From NCBI GenBank assembly GCA_001939145.1, contig LSRX01000695.1, forward strand, positions 142,494 to 206,493: a DNA stretch of 64,000 nt. The letters are read 5' to 3'. This DNA is from Symbiodinium microadriaticum. Its lineage: Eukaryota; Sar; Dinophyceae; Suessiales; Symbiodiniaceae. Shown here one piece after another: positions 10,511 to 22,506 of the stretch. Both the position numbers and the translations under genes were made by a program. Under the pieces are notes generated by a model. That model was not told the DNA's origin. It did no database searches and saw nothing but the letters and a program-made list of their open reading frames with translations. Each line of letters begins with the position of its first letter. The stretch's first letter is position 1.

Positions 10511-10616
10511 GAGTTCGGCACATCCCAGACCCATGGGTGCTCCGAACCCAAACTCCGAGCCTGAAGCCTCCTAAACTTCAGGTTCTAAACCCCCGAAAAC
10601 CCTGTCTATAGGGGCT

Positions 10617-10722
10617 TAGGGTTTTAAGGGTTTAGGGGTTAGGGTATAATTAGGGTTTAGGGTTTAGGGAAGTTCAGGGTTTAGGGTTTAAGGTTTAGGG
10701 TATCTGGGTTTGTGGGTTTTGG
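10617..10722. repeat. TTTAGGG interstitial telomere-like tract
   Basis: Degenerate array of TTTAGGG units with GGGTTTAGGG and GTTCAGGG variants, on the + strand and so opposite to the tract at 10431. Confidence 0.8.
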
Positions 10723-10841
10723 GGTACGCGGCTGGGCAAGAGGACACTATCTAACTATCACTGCCCGATGATAGCAACTGCGGGGAATCTCCCTCGTGAC
10801 TACTTCTTTGACGAAGGCCCTGCAAGGGCCATCCCTCGTAC

Positions 10842-10868
10842 CTAAACCCTAAACCCTAAACCCTCGTA
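10842..10868. repeat. short CCCTAAA tract
   Basis: Three perfect CCCTAAA units. Confidence 0.8.
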
Positions 10869-10967
10869 CAGATGCTGCCCAATGCGGCCGTTAGCCACTC
10901 AGACCTCGCCCGGATTGCCCAAGCTGTGAGAGTCGAACACCCCTCCCCAATGTCCGTCTTTACAAAA

Positions 10968-11046
10968 CCCTAACCCCCCAGGTACCTACTATATAGGCTA
11001 CTAGAGCCCCTAGGGCCCTATATAGTAGGTACCTGGGCGGTTAGGG
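10968..11046. mobile_element. foldback element of a second sequence type
   Basis: Left arm CCCTAACCCCCCAGGTACCT continues to ACTATATAGG; the right arm is its reverse complement with one or two mismatches and ends GGTTAGGG. The loop is about 17 bp. Arms are about 30 bp. Sequence is unrelated to copies A-E. Confidence 0.7.
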
Positions 11047-13170
11047 AAAATTCCCCCAGTGGCTTTCCGTTCCGCCTGAACTGGAACACCAGCCCTTCGT
11101 CGCAGCTTCATCTTGAGCTCCAAAAAGGTCGGCATGCTCTTTGCGCACTTTGCCGCGTGCAAGGATGAGGATTGAAACAGACATTTCAGGGCTGAACAGT
11201 TTCAGTGTTAAAAGTCATTACATGGCTGAGGCCTCTCAAAGAAAGTGATCTTTTGGGATCGGTTAGAAGATTGATTCCGAGCTGGGGCAGTTAAGGCTGG
11301 GTTTGTAACAAACCCGCTTCTTGCACCTTTGCTATCGTTCAGTTTCGCCCCACAGGTTGTCAGAATGCGTCGCAAGACTTGCAGAAGCCCGCTACGATCC
11401 ATGTACACCCCTCAAAATCCTACGAAGAGCCGACAGAGCCACCATGAGCCTTGAGCAAAGCTTTGAGCCTTCCTCTGCACATAAGAGTTTAAGATTATGT
11501 AGGGCAGTGGCGTAGAGCATCTTCAATTCAAGATTTCAGCGGCATTGCTTCGGTTGCAGAACAGGTCAATGCTCTGAGCAGGTGTTTGGAAAATCTCAGG
11601 CAGAAGTCAGGGGAGCAGTGAGAAACTATCTATGAAGCGAAGTCAGAATCCTCTTGGAGATCGGGTCAAAGGCTAATTTCTGTTTTGACACTTTCAGTTT
11701 GCAACTGCTACCGATCCTCAAGATCAACTCCAGTTCCAGATCTTCGGGTCTGCGCACGGACGATATGTAGAAGGTATTAGCAGCTAGTAGCACTCGTCGA
11801 GCAAGCACGTCTAGAATGACGGGTTGCTGTTACATGTCCTAATCCCGAGGCCACGAACTAAGTACGAGTCATCTGATCAGGCAGAGGACTGGAAGTCTGC
11901 TGTCGTATCCAGGCATTCGAACTTAGAAAGCCAATTCCACCGGCACGGCTCTTCAGAGCAAGACATGAAATCGACAGGAGGCCAGAAACAAGCTGGTCAC
12001 CGCGGTCTTGGAGGCCATTTGGGGTATTTACGGGGCATCAAACAGACTCTGCCGCCTCTGCGGAAAAGATCGGAAAGTGTTGGCTTCCACCACTTGCCCT
12101 TGCAGGGTCTCTAGCAGATGTACGCTGTGATTGAGATGGCATGAGGGGTGAGATGCCAGATTTTGGGGTAAGCACGATTCAGGGCCGAAGACTCCGTGAG
12201 AGCGAATGTGCACTATCTGTTCTCCCTTGCACCCTTTGACCCCGAAGTCGTTAAACCCAATGAACTACTAAACTCACGAGGCTTTCGTCGATGGCCGCGC
12301 AGATGCCCCACACGAGCTTCGAAGCTGCGGGGATCGGCTGCTACCACAGCAGCTTCGGCTGAGAGGTTTTCTGCTTTGGAGGTTTGGGTTTGCCTGGTTG
12401 AAAGGGCATTGCAGCATTGCGGTTAAGACCTTGAGCTTTGTTGAGTTGCCTTTAAACATGATGGTACTTGCCCGAACTGTCCCAAAAATCGTCAAGCATG
12501 CTCTCGGGTTGCATTCTCTCGCTAATCTTAGCTTAAACTATACCCTTTTTCTTAATTCCCCGATGTCGACTACAGACATCACCTCTTGCATGCCTTCGCC
12601 ATCCATGGTTTGCCAAGGCTCTGGCCTCTCTCGAAGCCTCTCGCTCGCAGAGTGCTCGACAAGAGCGGGAGAGTTCTATGTGGCTGCAACGGGGTTCTGT
12701 AAGGGTTTGCCGCAGGTTTCATGCCGATGTTGGGTGTTCTGCCTGGTTCTGTGATACTGTAGCGCACTGGAGTGCTTGGCTCGAAAGGAACCTTTTGCGA
12801 GTGCTAAAAAAGGGCTTGCGAGAGGCTCTATGACAGGGTAGCCTGCAAGGGACCCTCCTACCTCTACCTCCGACCCAGGAAGACTCAACTCCTTACCCCG
12901 AAACCCAACGAAAAATCGCTCAAACGACACTTCGATGTGTTTTGGAGACAGTCTTTCTCCCAGAGCCAAGGATTTCGGCTCGCCAGCTCACCTTGCCGAC
13001 AGGCTGGAACGGGCCAGTCTGTGTTGGGCTTCGGCTTGCAGAAACCCGGAACATTATAATGATGTTCGTCGCTGCAAACGTTCCGTTCCGCCGGTAGTGC
13101 AGTTGCTTTGGTATGGGTTGGTTTCTAGTCGGCAGACTTTCTGAACAAAGCGGCTCCGTTGACTCCGTAT
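11047..13170. other. no firm gene; one possible terminal exon
   Basis: A possible exon at 11517-11621 (+) encodes 34 residues ending in a heptad-like stretch (VAEQVNALSRCLENLRQKSG) and TGA. Alone it is too short to trust. I found nothing else recognisable. Confidence 0.3.
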
Positions 13171-13172
13171 TC

Positions 13173-13177
<5 letters not shown>

Positions 13178-13215
<38 letters not shown>

Positions 13216-13231
13216 TGTGTGTGTGTGTGTC
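13178..13231. repeat. GT and GA dinucleotide microsatellite
   Basis: GT, then GA, then GT runs, followed by a pyrimidine-rich stretch to about 13380. Confidence 0.9.
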
Positions 13232-14360
13232 TGCGTCCTTGCACGAGGGTGTCATCTGCTCCGTCTCGATCTCTAATCTCCCTCTCTCTCCCACCGTCGT
13301 TGTCTGCCTCGGCCGCCGTCTCTCCTTGCTTTCCTTTCAGACTCACTCGCTCGCTTGCTCCGGCACTTGCTCCCTCAGTGCTTGCGCTAACTCAATGCTT
13401 CTGGTCTCCTGAGAGGCCCTTCCGAGGACCCCATAAGCAAGGGACCCCGAATTTCATGGAGCTTCCCAAAAACCCTAAGCTCGGAACCCTCCTTTGTGAA
13501 TTTTCCTCTGCGTGGTGAGGCTTCGACTTGCCCCATTGTGGGCTACACGGAGAGGCAGAGCTCTGAACATGTGGCTTCAGGTCCAAACCATGCTACCGTC
13601 AGAGACCGACCCGGTGGCAAAGACAAGGTTTAGGGTGGAGGGTTTGGCCGGAACGACGAACAAGCTAGCGGCTAGCGACATGAGCGCTCGTAGGTTTGCT
13701 GCATAAGTGTCTCCATGCGAGCACGAAGAGGTTGGGGGAGGGCACTCTGCACATCATCGAGGTTGTGCGAGAACCGGATGCCGAAACGTATGCGTGGGCG
13801 AGGTTAGTTTGGGTTAACGCAGCCTGAAAGAAGTATAAACCCACACTTATAACACCTTCCGAACCCCGTTTGCGTGTCCTGAACTTACAACCTCGCTGTA
13901 TGACTTTCTTAGCTAAGCCCACCTAATCAAACCAAAGGGAAGGAAACCTAAACCCTAAACCCAATAAAACGCTAAACCCTAGGCAAAAATAAACCCCTAA
14001 ACCCTATAAACCCTAAACCCGATCCAACTGTTGAGTTTCAAGGCGCCACCGCTCAAAGCAGAGCTGGGGGTGGTCCTGGTATGCCGGAGCCCTGCATCCC
14101 AAATATTAGAGCCCACAGACGAAAACTCCGAAATCAATTTTCTTACTAAGGACCCTAAACTCTTAAAATCCTGGAGTCCTAAAGCCATGGAGAGTGGAAA
14201 ACCCTAAACGTTCGGGGCTCAGGTTCTTACAGGGTTTAGGGTATGGGATGGTCAAGTTGTAACTGTTCCTGCGGGTGAATCCTTCCCCCAAGTATTTCCC
14301 CCCAATAGAAACTCAGAAGGTGTTCTCTATACTACGGGTGGTGTTCTCATCTCTACTACA
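13232..14360. other. no gene; telomere-like tract at 13948-14022
   Basis: CCCTAAAC units with spacers at 13948-14022, and further single copies to about 14240. No coding motif recognised. Confidence 0.5.
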
Positions 14361-14476
14361 TTGGGCAGGATCTTGCTCCTTCTCTGGCTCTTGCTCTTGC
14401 TCCTGCTGCGGCTCGTGGTCTTGCTACTCCTCTTGCCCTGTTGCTCCTGCTGTTGCTTTTGCTCTTGCTCCTGCAT
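14361..14476. repeat. degenerate CTCTTGCTCCTG trinucleotide-type tract
   Basis: Period-3/6 pyrimidine-rich repeat. The Leu-rich and Ser/Cys-rich frames across it are low complexity, not membrane proteins. Confidence 0.7.
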
Positions 14477-14629
14477 CCCCAATTCAAAACAGGTCTTTAA
14501 TGGCGGGGATGTCTTCAAGGGAATCTGCCGGAGCGTGTCATTACTACTGCGACTGCGAATTATTGTTATTGTTATACCATGCAGAAAAAGCATAACACGG
14601 GCCTGCGTTTTGGGGTTCCAAGGCTGCTG

Positions 14630-16340
14630 ACATCTTGTTCATTGCTTCTGATTCTAGTTGAGTATTGAATTATTCTTAGTCTGATTAGTATAGCTTAAGT
14701 TAAACTATAGCTATTGTTATTATTATCAGGGGTGTGTTTAGATGGGGGAAGCGATTACTACTCTCATCTTCGCAAGGATATGGTTGTGGGAACTACTGCT
14801 GCTGTTTCCAACCACTGCTTCGTGGGATTCATCATCGCTTACCCCTAGCTCTTGCCAACTTAGCCTTGTTTGCCATGTCCTCGTCTGCGCTAGGCAAGCA
14901 ACCTGTAAGGGTAATGTAGGATTAATTAATGATAATAGGCTTTTGTGGCATATTATAGTTGCGAATACAAAGACATCCAAAGACATCTATCGTTTGTAGT
15001 ACCACTAAGTCACACAGATTGGTTGCATTTGCTGGCATCCTGTAGCCAAACATCTCGGAATCCCAAGCTTCTACCGCCACAACACACGGCATATATGATA
15101 TCATACATGCCATCGACCTGCATGTGATGCGAAGCAGATGAGATCCCCCAGGCGAGTACTGCGCTGTGTCTTGGCAAGAGAGCGTAAGCAGGGCGCAGCG
15201 GTTGCATGAAGCATGCAGGGTGGCGGGGGGTTGGGTGGGACAGGGGGGCATAGGGATCCTGGAATGCAATGTGGGTTTGGAGCCGGGATTAGCCCAGGAT
15301 TTCAGGTTAGTACAGCATTGGCGTTACTTAGACGGAGGGCAACGTACTAGTAAAGCCTACTGTCAAGCCTCAGACTGAGCTCTGCCTATGAGACTCGGAA
15401 CCTCTTCGAGATTGCCTGAGATCGCATGCCTTGTGAGGCGTTGGGCAGGAAATGGTGTACCCAAGCATAGACTCTAAGTTGTACTGGCGGCACGCAAACG
15501 ACTACAGGGAGAAGAGCAAGAAGCTTGAATGCCTGACTCTTTAAAACCCACAAGGAAACAAATAGAGGTGCTTGTGGTACTAAACTCGAAACCCGAAACC
15601 CGAATCCCTAAACTCTGAGGGAAAAAACACCCTAAACCCTAATGGGCCCTAATGCTGACAGCCATGCAAGCAATTCTGGACTCCGTGCTTCGCCGGCCTT
15701 TGCTCTGACAGGAACCTCATGGAGGCACCGAGGCCCTCTGCCCCCACCGTACACGGTTGGGGGGTGTCAGGGCTTATTCTAGTATAGAGCTAGTATAAGG
15801 GTTCGTGCTGTAGTAGGCATAACAGAACTAATGCAGAAATATCGGGACCAGAAGCAGCAAATTCGGTTTGTTAGGCAGCAGGATTAATTTAATTTAAGGC
15901 AAGACGCAACATTGGATCACTAGGGGCCGGTGCTTCCACATGATGTTCGGGCGCTCCTTGACCGCTCCAGCTCGACCCGATGCCTTCCTTTCTGGAGATG
16001 GAAACCTGACTGCAGAGCAGAGGGTGTTCGGTTTAGGAGGTTTAGGGTTTGGGGAGTTGTGCTCCTGGCTCGCTGACGGAAGCCTTCCGACAGCCCATGC
16101 CAGATGGTTAAGGTAAGTAGTTTGACCCGTCCCGGCTAGTGCCAAGAACTCGCTTTTTCCTGCAGTCGCACAGTTCTACATTCTAGCTGCTGTTCGGTAT
16201 ATGGTACCCTTACGCAAGAAGTTTAGGTTTCCGGGGGTCTCACATAAGGGTGCATAAGATTCTTCATAAGATCATGTCCCAGCAAACTGCAGTAGCTGCG
16301 CCGGCCAAGGGGCATCTTCGGGCCCTCGAGTGATGAGGGT
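14630..16340. other. no gene recognised
   Basis: Mixed sequence with isolated CCCTAAA words at about 15590-15640. I see nothing in it that I can name. Confidence 0.5.
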
Positions 16341-16438
16341 AGTTCCCTAAATTAGGATCCCTTTTAGGGCCCCTTTTCTGAGGGGGCCGGAGTGTATTTG
16401 TGGTCAAAAAGGGACCGGGACCCAAATTTAGAGAGCTA
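16341..16438. repeat. imperfect inverted repeat (possible foldback)
   Basis: The segment AGTTCCCTAAATTAGGATCC faces a diverged reverse complement ending AAATTTAGAGAGCT, with GGGCCCC words in between. It is weaker than the other foldbacks. Confidence 0.4.
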
Positions 16439-17740
16439 GCCATAAGGTATGATGGAAGCTACGAGTTACACTGTTGGAAATGTAGTGCAAGAAGCAGCAG
16501 CTGTGAGCAGCCATCATGATGCTGAGCGAAAAACAGCGGGAACAGTGGGCGCTTTTCTTTGATTGACGGCTGCCCATCCATATAAGATCGGGCTTATGGC
16601 ATGGTCATGACTAAAAACAAATCTACGTGTAGCACACACTTTACCTACGCATTGTGGCAGGCCAGCCGTCCGGTCCTGAGCGATGACTGGAGGATAATGA
16701 CCTGCAGTAGGCCCGAGAAAGCGTGTCCGCAGACTTTGCCAAAAGATGCAATGCATGGCACCTGGCAGCAGCAACTGCCACAATCACCACAGAAACCGAA
16801 CTCCCGGTGCATCTTGGCTTACTGTGTTCCGGAACCCTAAGCCCAAACCTGTCCTTTCACTACAAGGTCGTCAAGACGAGTCTTGGAGCATGCTCGCCTT
16901 TTTGAAGTGGCCTGCGCACCCTGATTTGGACCTCGACGACGATGGTGCCTTCCTAGCAATGCCACGATGAGTTCAAAGTTCCTGCTTGGGGTCCAAAGGG
17001 TGAAGTGGTGCCAAATGTTCTTGACCTGACGGAGGTCGTCGGGTCTGTGGTTACTTGAGGCTTTTGATGGGCTTCGGGTTCCTTGGGACATACTGGAAGT
17101 AGTAGGGGTCGGAATACTTACCAAGAGTATCCCCTTGCAACCCCAGACCTATTCTCATCATGCTGGCTTTTCTACTGTCTTGGTCAATGTGCCTTGAATG
17201 TAGAGCCTTGTTTGTGTTCCTCCGTTTTGCATAAGACTCTCAACCCTTATTTGGATTTAGTGCCGGGTTTAGGTGAGAGTCCGTGACATGCTGGATGATG
17301 GTGGTAGAGATCATTGCTGTTCACTTCCTCTAGGTTGCGAAATTGGCATCATAGTAGTGAACGGCTGATCTTTATCCGCTAGTGCACAGTCTGTCAATTC
17401 CTCAATGACTCCTCGCTTGTGGGCATAGATCCTTAGCCATGCGAGAGGGAAAAAATTCTCATCATGAAGGCCCCGTCCTATGTAATTATTTTTGTACAGT
17501 ATAGCTGTTGATTATTGGTTGGCTCGGGGCGTTTGCAATCGACACTTGCTGTGGCTCGGGCTTAGGGTTTTTGGGTTGAATGCCGTTTATAGTTCGTGTT
17601 TTGGCTTCCGGATCGAGGATGTCTCGTTGCAGCCTTGTGTTAGTGAAGTTCCGGCTTAGAGAGCGTTTGAGCAAAGTCCTCTCGCTGAGCAACCCCGCTC
17701 TGTCACCTAATTACTATCGCTGCCTGTTGCCTATTTGCAG
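16439..17740. other. no gene recognised
   Basis: Short open frames only; I see nothing I can name. Confidence 0.5.
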
Positions 17741-17955
17741 GCGTGCCGGATGATGAGATCTTCTCGGAAGGCTCAGAGAAACCAACTTCACTGCTGCAAC
17801 GCGGGGCGACTTGGCAGGCAGCTGCAAGGGTCGACTCTGCGCGATGGTTCATTGTATCTTCGCGTGCCCGACTTTGGCCACGGAGAGTACGGACAGATGG
17901 GGGGACCTGGCGAAGCTACTACTGCGCGAAGCACTGTCCTACACTGCTATACTAA
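17741..17955 (+). CDS. candidate exon, unknown protein
   Basis: After TTTGCAG the frame reads VPDDEIFSEGSEKPTSLLQR and stays open for about 70 codons. Composition is protein-like at its start only. I recognise no domain, and there is no linked exon. Confidence 0.2.
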
Positions 17956-18130
17956 CTACATCTAACCCAACTACTGTATAGTGCTGTATTGCTCCTGTAC
18001 TGAGTGCCTTAAGCTGCTACTGTACTACTACTGGACTGCTACCGAACCGAACTACTGTACTACCTCTGTATTTCTACTGGAATGCTATGGTGAATTTTGC
18101 CCCTACGATACTACTGCTGTACTACTTTCC
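17956..18130. repeat. degenerate CTACTG repeat
   Basis: Loose period-6 repeat of CTACTGTA-like words. The frames over it are Cys/Tyr/Leu-rich low complexity. Confidence 0.5.
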
Positions 18131-18248
18131 CCAACCCCGAACCGCCCAAACATGGCTTCCCATCTTAAGCAGGCGCTGGGTTATTGCGGTCGCTCATGAA
18201 CCTTCCGACCTTGAGGGGCGGCCCTTTGCCAATCCGGTTCTAAGATTA

Positions 18249-18344
18249 TACCCATAGGCCCCTAAGTAGGTCCTTTTTGGGATTATAACTTATAGGATTC
18301 TAAATATGAACCACAAAAAGGAACTACTTAGGGGCCCATGGGCA
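18249..18344. mobile_element. foldback (MITE-like) element, copy D
   Basis: Starts TACCCATAGGCCCCTAAGTA. Its centre is TTATAGGATTCTAAATATGA, and the complementary arm reads GGAACTACTTAGGGGCCCAT then GGG. Two bases in the right arm have changed, and its 3' flank is CA rather than TA. Confidence 0.8.
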
Positions 18345-18954
18345 TACATTGACGCCTTCAGTTTTGGGTTAGTGGTTTGCGGTATGCTGAAACTGATTAT
18401 CGAGGGGTCGAGCGCCAGACCAGTTCTGAAGACCTCATCCCACAGACCCCAAAAGCCTTTCATTGAGCAACATAGGAGTCTCGGGCCTACCTTCACAGCT
18501 CAGCAAGACTTCCAGACTCGTGATCACAGCCAAGAAAATTCACGACAAAGTCTGCCCATATGCGTTTGTAGTGTTAAGTTATGACTATTGCTTTCATGAC
18601 CCACCTGCTCCACATGAGTACTTGCCACATGGCCGCAGCTTACTCCTGCCATACACTGGCCGGGCCGAGGTGAGCCCACCCCCAAGTTCTACCGTCTGTG
18701 ACGATGAGCTGGACTTTAGCCTGTCTGTCACGACAGAAGAATCCGAGGTCACTGGCTGCAGGGCATCCATAAAGGGTGCTGCATTTTGATATCACGTAGC
18801 GTGTGGGTGCTTCAGGCGCTTCGGACAGCTTTTTTGCAGACACTCAGCGGCAGAAGAAGGACAGGTAGAGACGATCAACATACAAGAAGTGGGGTTGGTC
18901 ATCCGTCTCTCTCTGTTCATGGGATAGGAAGGAGTTTTCTCGGCTGCTCGGCAG
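18345..18954. other. no gene recognised
   Basis: Spacer; open frames carry no motif. Confidence 0.4.
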
Positions 18955-19190
18955 GATTTTGATCCGGAGAGATGTTCAAGGGCTCATGCTTGGGATTGAA
19001 ACGAAGATTTTCCCGATGATGGACATGGCATCGAGAGTTGCACAGACGACGGCTTTTACAACATGCAGAAAGATGCGAGGGCAGTCGAAGTCGACAGGTG
19101 ACGAGATGGAACAAAGAGCAAGCCAAAGTCTGCCAAGTCGTCTGCTGGGCAACAACACTGAGGATGTTTGCTGTCCCCCACGACATATGT
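18955..19190 (+). CDS. candidate exon, unknown protein
   Basis: After GGCAG the frame reads RDVQGLMLGIETKIFPMMDM, then ASRVAQTTAFTTCRKMRGQS and KSTGDEMEQRASQSLPSRLL. It runs on until a CT microsatellite. Residue use is protein-like without repeats. No family recognised and no clear donor; possible donors follow 19096. Confidence 0.3.
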
Positions 19191-19197
19191 GTGTTTC

Positions 19198-19275
19198 ATT
19201 CTCCCTCCCTCTCTCGGTCTCTCTCCCTCTCTCTGTCTCTCTCTCTCACTCTCTCTCTCTCTCTCTCTCGCTGTG
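19198..19275. repeat. CT dinucleotide microsatellite
   Basis: Near-perfect (CT)n with CCCT interruptions; a diffuse pyrimidine-rich stretch continues to about 19390. Confidence 0.9.
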
Positions 19276-19523
19276 CTTCTGTCAAGTTTCGCGTCTCTTG
19301 CATTCGATGCTCTGCTCCCCTGCAATTCTCTTATTCCCTCTTATTCCCTCGCTTTATCTCTATGCGTTGTTCTCTTCCTCTCTCTGCCTTCGTACATTTG
19401 CGCAGCTGACATTCGTTGGCTCTTTGCTGTTTTTCCTCGCTTGGTTTACGTCTCGTCACCTCCTGCGCTCTAGGACTGGAGATAGCTCCAGCCTGGTCCA
19501 GCCCCGTCTCAGGCCATATAAGG

Positions 19524-19655
19524 TAATAATACTAATAATACGAAAAGTACTAATAGTACTAATAATACTAACAATACGAATAGTACGAATAATACTAACT
19601 ATACTAATAATAATAACAATAATAATACTAATCATACTAATAATACCAATAATAT
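19524..19655. repeat. ACTAATA-type repeat
   Basis: Degenerate repeats of AATACTAATA. The Ile/Val-rich frame over it is low complexity. Confidence 0.8.
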
Positions 19656-19754
19656 AAGGTTCTCGGTGCATCCTTTGCTCGCGAGTTCCTGCTCGGCTCC
19701 AGTCCTTAGCTGGCCTCGCGTCCTTCGCAGGACCTCAGGGCCAGCCGGAGGATC

Positions 19755-19848
19755 TACCCATAGGCCCCTAAGTAGTTCCTTTTTGGGATTACCTTATCGG
19801 GTTCTAAATATAAACCACAAAAAGGAACTCCTTAGGGGCCTACGGGCA
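19755..19848. mobile_element. foldback (MITE-like) element, copy E
   Basis: Starts TACCCATAGGCCCCTAAGTA. The centre is GGGATTACCTTATCGGGTTC. The right arm is CTCCTTAGGGGCCTACGGG, with CA outside. It is nearly identical to the family consensus. Confidence 0.8.
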
Positions 19849-21055
19849 ATTCAGGTTCGCTACCGGGCTTTAGAGCACGAACTGTGCGCTGGGCGAGTGA
19901 TGTCGAGCTGAACACTGCGGGAAGGATGCAAGGGCAAGTCGACCTGTGCCCAGCACGAGCCACACAAGGAAACTAAGCCCTGCGAGTATGGCAAGCGGCA
20001 GTGCGGGAGGCTGCATGGGGGAGAAGACGAGTGATGCGACGGTCACAAGATGTCAGGCAGACCAACATCTTCCCTACCACCATCACTAGTACGAGTCCTT
20101 TTGGTAGAGCTGGTCAGAAGGGGTGGTCACTTGGCCTGATGGATGAGCGGCCGTAACTGTGGAGCCGCCATGTGGCCTCGGGGGGTCGCGCCCGATTGGG
20201 GTTTAGGGTACTGCGACAAGCTGACAAACTGGACACCCAAGCAAAAGCTTGCCATGACCTCCGCACATGACATCGGCGAATCTGGGAGATTTGATCAAGC
20301 GGCCTAACTTGCAGGAATCAGGGTCATTGGAGGCGAGATGAGCTGCACTTCGTTTGAAACAGATATCACAAAGTGTCCGAGAAATCCGGCCCTTAGCCCT
20401 AGGGCCCTATAAGTCACGCCAGCGTCAGCTTTGCAGGCCGGTCACCGCGACATCGACCCAGTTTTTGGCGAGGACGAAAGACTTGCAGTAGAGGACCGGT
20501 TAGGGGTTTTGTGGGTTTAGGGTTTGAGGGTTCAAGCGATTTTGCGCAAGTTTGCGATGTAAAAAGGGCTTTAGTGTTTGTTCTTGGGGACTCCAAGTAG
20601 CTAGTGGCCAAGCCCGCTGCATGCTACAAGGCTGCCATTCAGACTCCAGGCATAAATGTTCCGCCCTTATCAGCATTGGCAGGAAGCAGCAGTGGGAGGA
20701 AGAAACGGGGTTTCAAGGTGTAGGAGAGGGTGCTTTGCTTACTTGAGGGTTTGAAAGAGTAGAGATTCCAGGATGCGACCGATCAAAGCCTGCAGGCCAA
20801 GTCAACCTAGTTCGTAAATCCGAAACCCTGAGGGCCCACAAGAAAGCCTGAGGTATGGTGTCATCAACTGACATACTGATATCGTGGTGTGAAGATGTCT
20901 GAATTCTTGGCAACCACAGTCTAACCGCGACGGCCCTCTGTCGCACCCAGACCCGACGGATCCAGGAGATGAGTCATTTCGACGGTGGTCTTCCTGAGGA
21001 GCCAATGATGCGAAAGGCCCGAGAATCGTCGTAGGCGATGACAGGTTCTAAATGT
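19849..21055. other. no gene recognised
   Basis: Mixed sequence with one TTTAGGG word pair at about 20510-20530. Short frames only. Confidence 0.5.
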
Positions 21056-21168
21056 CTACCTAGACCCTTAAATGTAGTTCCTTTTTTTTGGATGACCTAT
21101 TTTAGGGTTAGGGTCCAATGAGAAAGTAAGGTAACCCAAAAATGTACTACATTTAAGGGTCTAGGTAG
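21056..21168. mobile_element. foldback element of a third sequence type
   Basis: The left arm CTACCTAGACCCTTAAATGT (then AGT) is repeated as a perfect reverse complement at the other end, ACTACATTTAAGGGTCTAGG then TAG. The middle is about 60 bp and contains GGGTTAGGG. The arms are bounded by TA. Confidence 0.75.
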
Positions 21169-21321
21169 AGGGCGTTTGCTTTGGAGCTCTTCGAGCTTAG
21201 ATTCTAGATGCTTCGAGAGTCCGTTGGAGTTTGGGTTTTTGTGTTCTACGAGTTCGTCCGGTTGATGTCTAGGCTTCTATGAGTCTAAGGAGTCTACATC
21301 TGGAGGGTTTCAGATCTAATC

Positions 21322-21430
21322 TAGGTCCCTGAGTAGTACCCTTTTGCCCTTTTTATTTTAGGGCCCCCTTTCTAAAACCGAATAGTAGGAAAAAGGGTAC
21401 CCTTACTATAAAGAGGCTACTCAGGAACCA
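21322..21430. mobile_element. foldback element of a fourth sequence type
   Basis: Left end TAGGTCCCTGAGTAGTACCC and right end CTACTCAGGAACC are complementary. An inner GTACCCTTTT/AAAAGGGTAC pair is offset by an insertion in the right arm, and GGGCCCCC lies in the middle. It begins 153 bp after the previous foldback. Confidence 0.65.
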
Positions 21431-22304
21431 AGTAATTAAGGCCGATGCAACAAGCCCTCGATCCAAGAACTTCGAAGCACTTCCACAAAGCCACCTGTGG
21501 CAGGTCAACTCAACCAGCTCATTCCGCAAGCATGCGGTTCGTGCCCAGTCTGCTGAGCGGTTTTGAATACCATGCCGCGAGATGTGCTAGAAGCCTGAAA
21601 CCAGAATGCAACGATTCCCCCCGACTGGACAGGGTTTCCCAGCCCCAATGGAAGCGAACGATAGCCCATCATAGCCCAGGTTCCCGGTGCGTCTAGGGTG
21701 AGTAGATAATTCCAATTCGGGTAGTCATCAACTTAAATTCATCCGCAAAATGCACTGAGTCCCATGATCCTTAGAGCCAGCCGTGCCCAGTGGCGCGTGA
21801 GCGTCCTTGGGGGCAATTGGCGCAATCATTGGCATCACCTTGATCCGCATCTGCGAGATTTGGTGTGCAGCAGTGCACATCAGTGAAACGGACATTTTGC
21901 TCCCGTGTTACAAGTAGCAAAACGTGACAGCGAAGTGTTTACAACTGTGTGTGTGAGAGAGAGAGTTAGAAGCACAGCTTCCTGTCTTCTGATGTGCCCG
22001 CTGCTACCGTTACCATGCTCGTGTTGCTTGCAATTCAGAGCACTGTTGTACCTCTTGGGCTGGTGACGCGTCAGTGCGACGTCTCTGCAGACACCCATTG
22101 CTTCTTTTGTGCTCAAACCCCTTGTTCGGGCTGCCTCCCTGAGCGGTTGCTTAGTGTCTTAACCTCTGAACTATGAGTGACATTCTGGTCTGCTGCAGCA
22201 TGGTTTTTTGAACTCTAGGTGCGGCCATACTACACATCAGTTGAACTGGCTTTCAATCCCCACGGCTCCACACGCGTTATGGTCGCGACTGCTACTGCTA
22301 GTTG
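21431..22304. other. no gene recognised
   Basis: Short frames only. A small GT/GA run lies at about 21947-21965. Confidence 0.5.
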
Positions 22305-22470
22305 CTGCTGCTACTCCTGACATTTCCGCTGCTGCTGCCACTACTACTACCACTGCCACTACTACCACTACTACCTTACTACCACTACCACCATCGCTGC
22401 TTGCCGCAGCCAAAGCAGTACCATTACCACTACCACTACCACTACTACTAAGAACAACTACTACTCCTAA
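22305..22470. repeat. ACT/CTG trinucleotide tract
   Basis: Period-3 repeat of ACT, ACC and GCT triplets. The Thr/Pro/Ala-rich frame across it is low complexity. Confidence 0.85.
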
Positions 22471-22506
22471 TTACTCCTACTCCTGCTCGGATTTTCTTTG
22501 GGGGGC

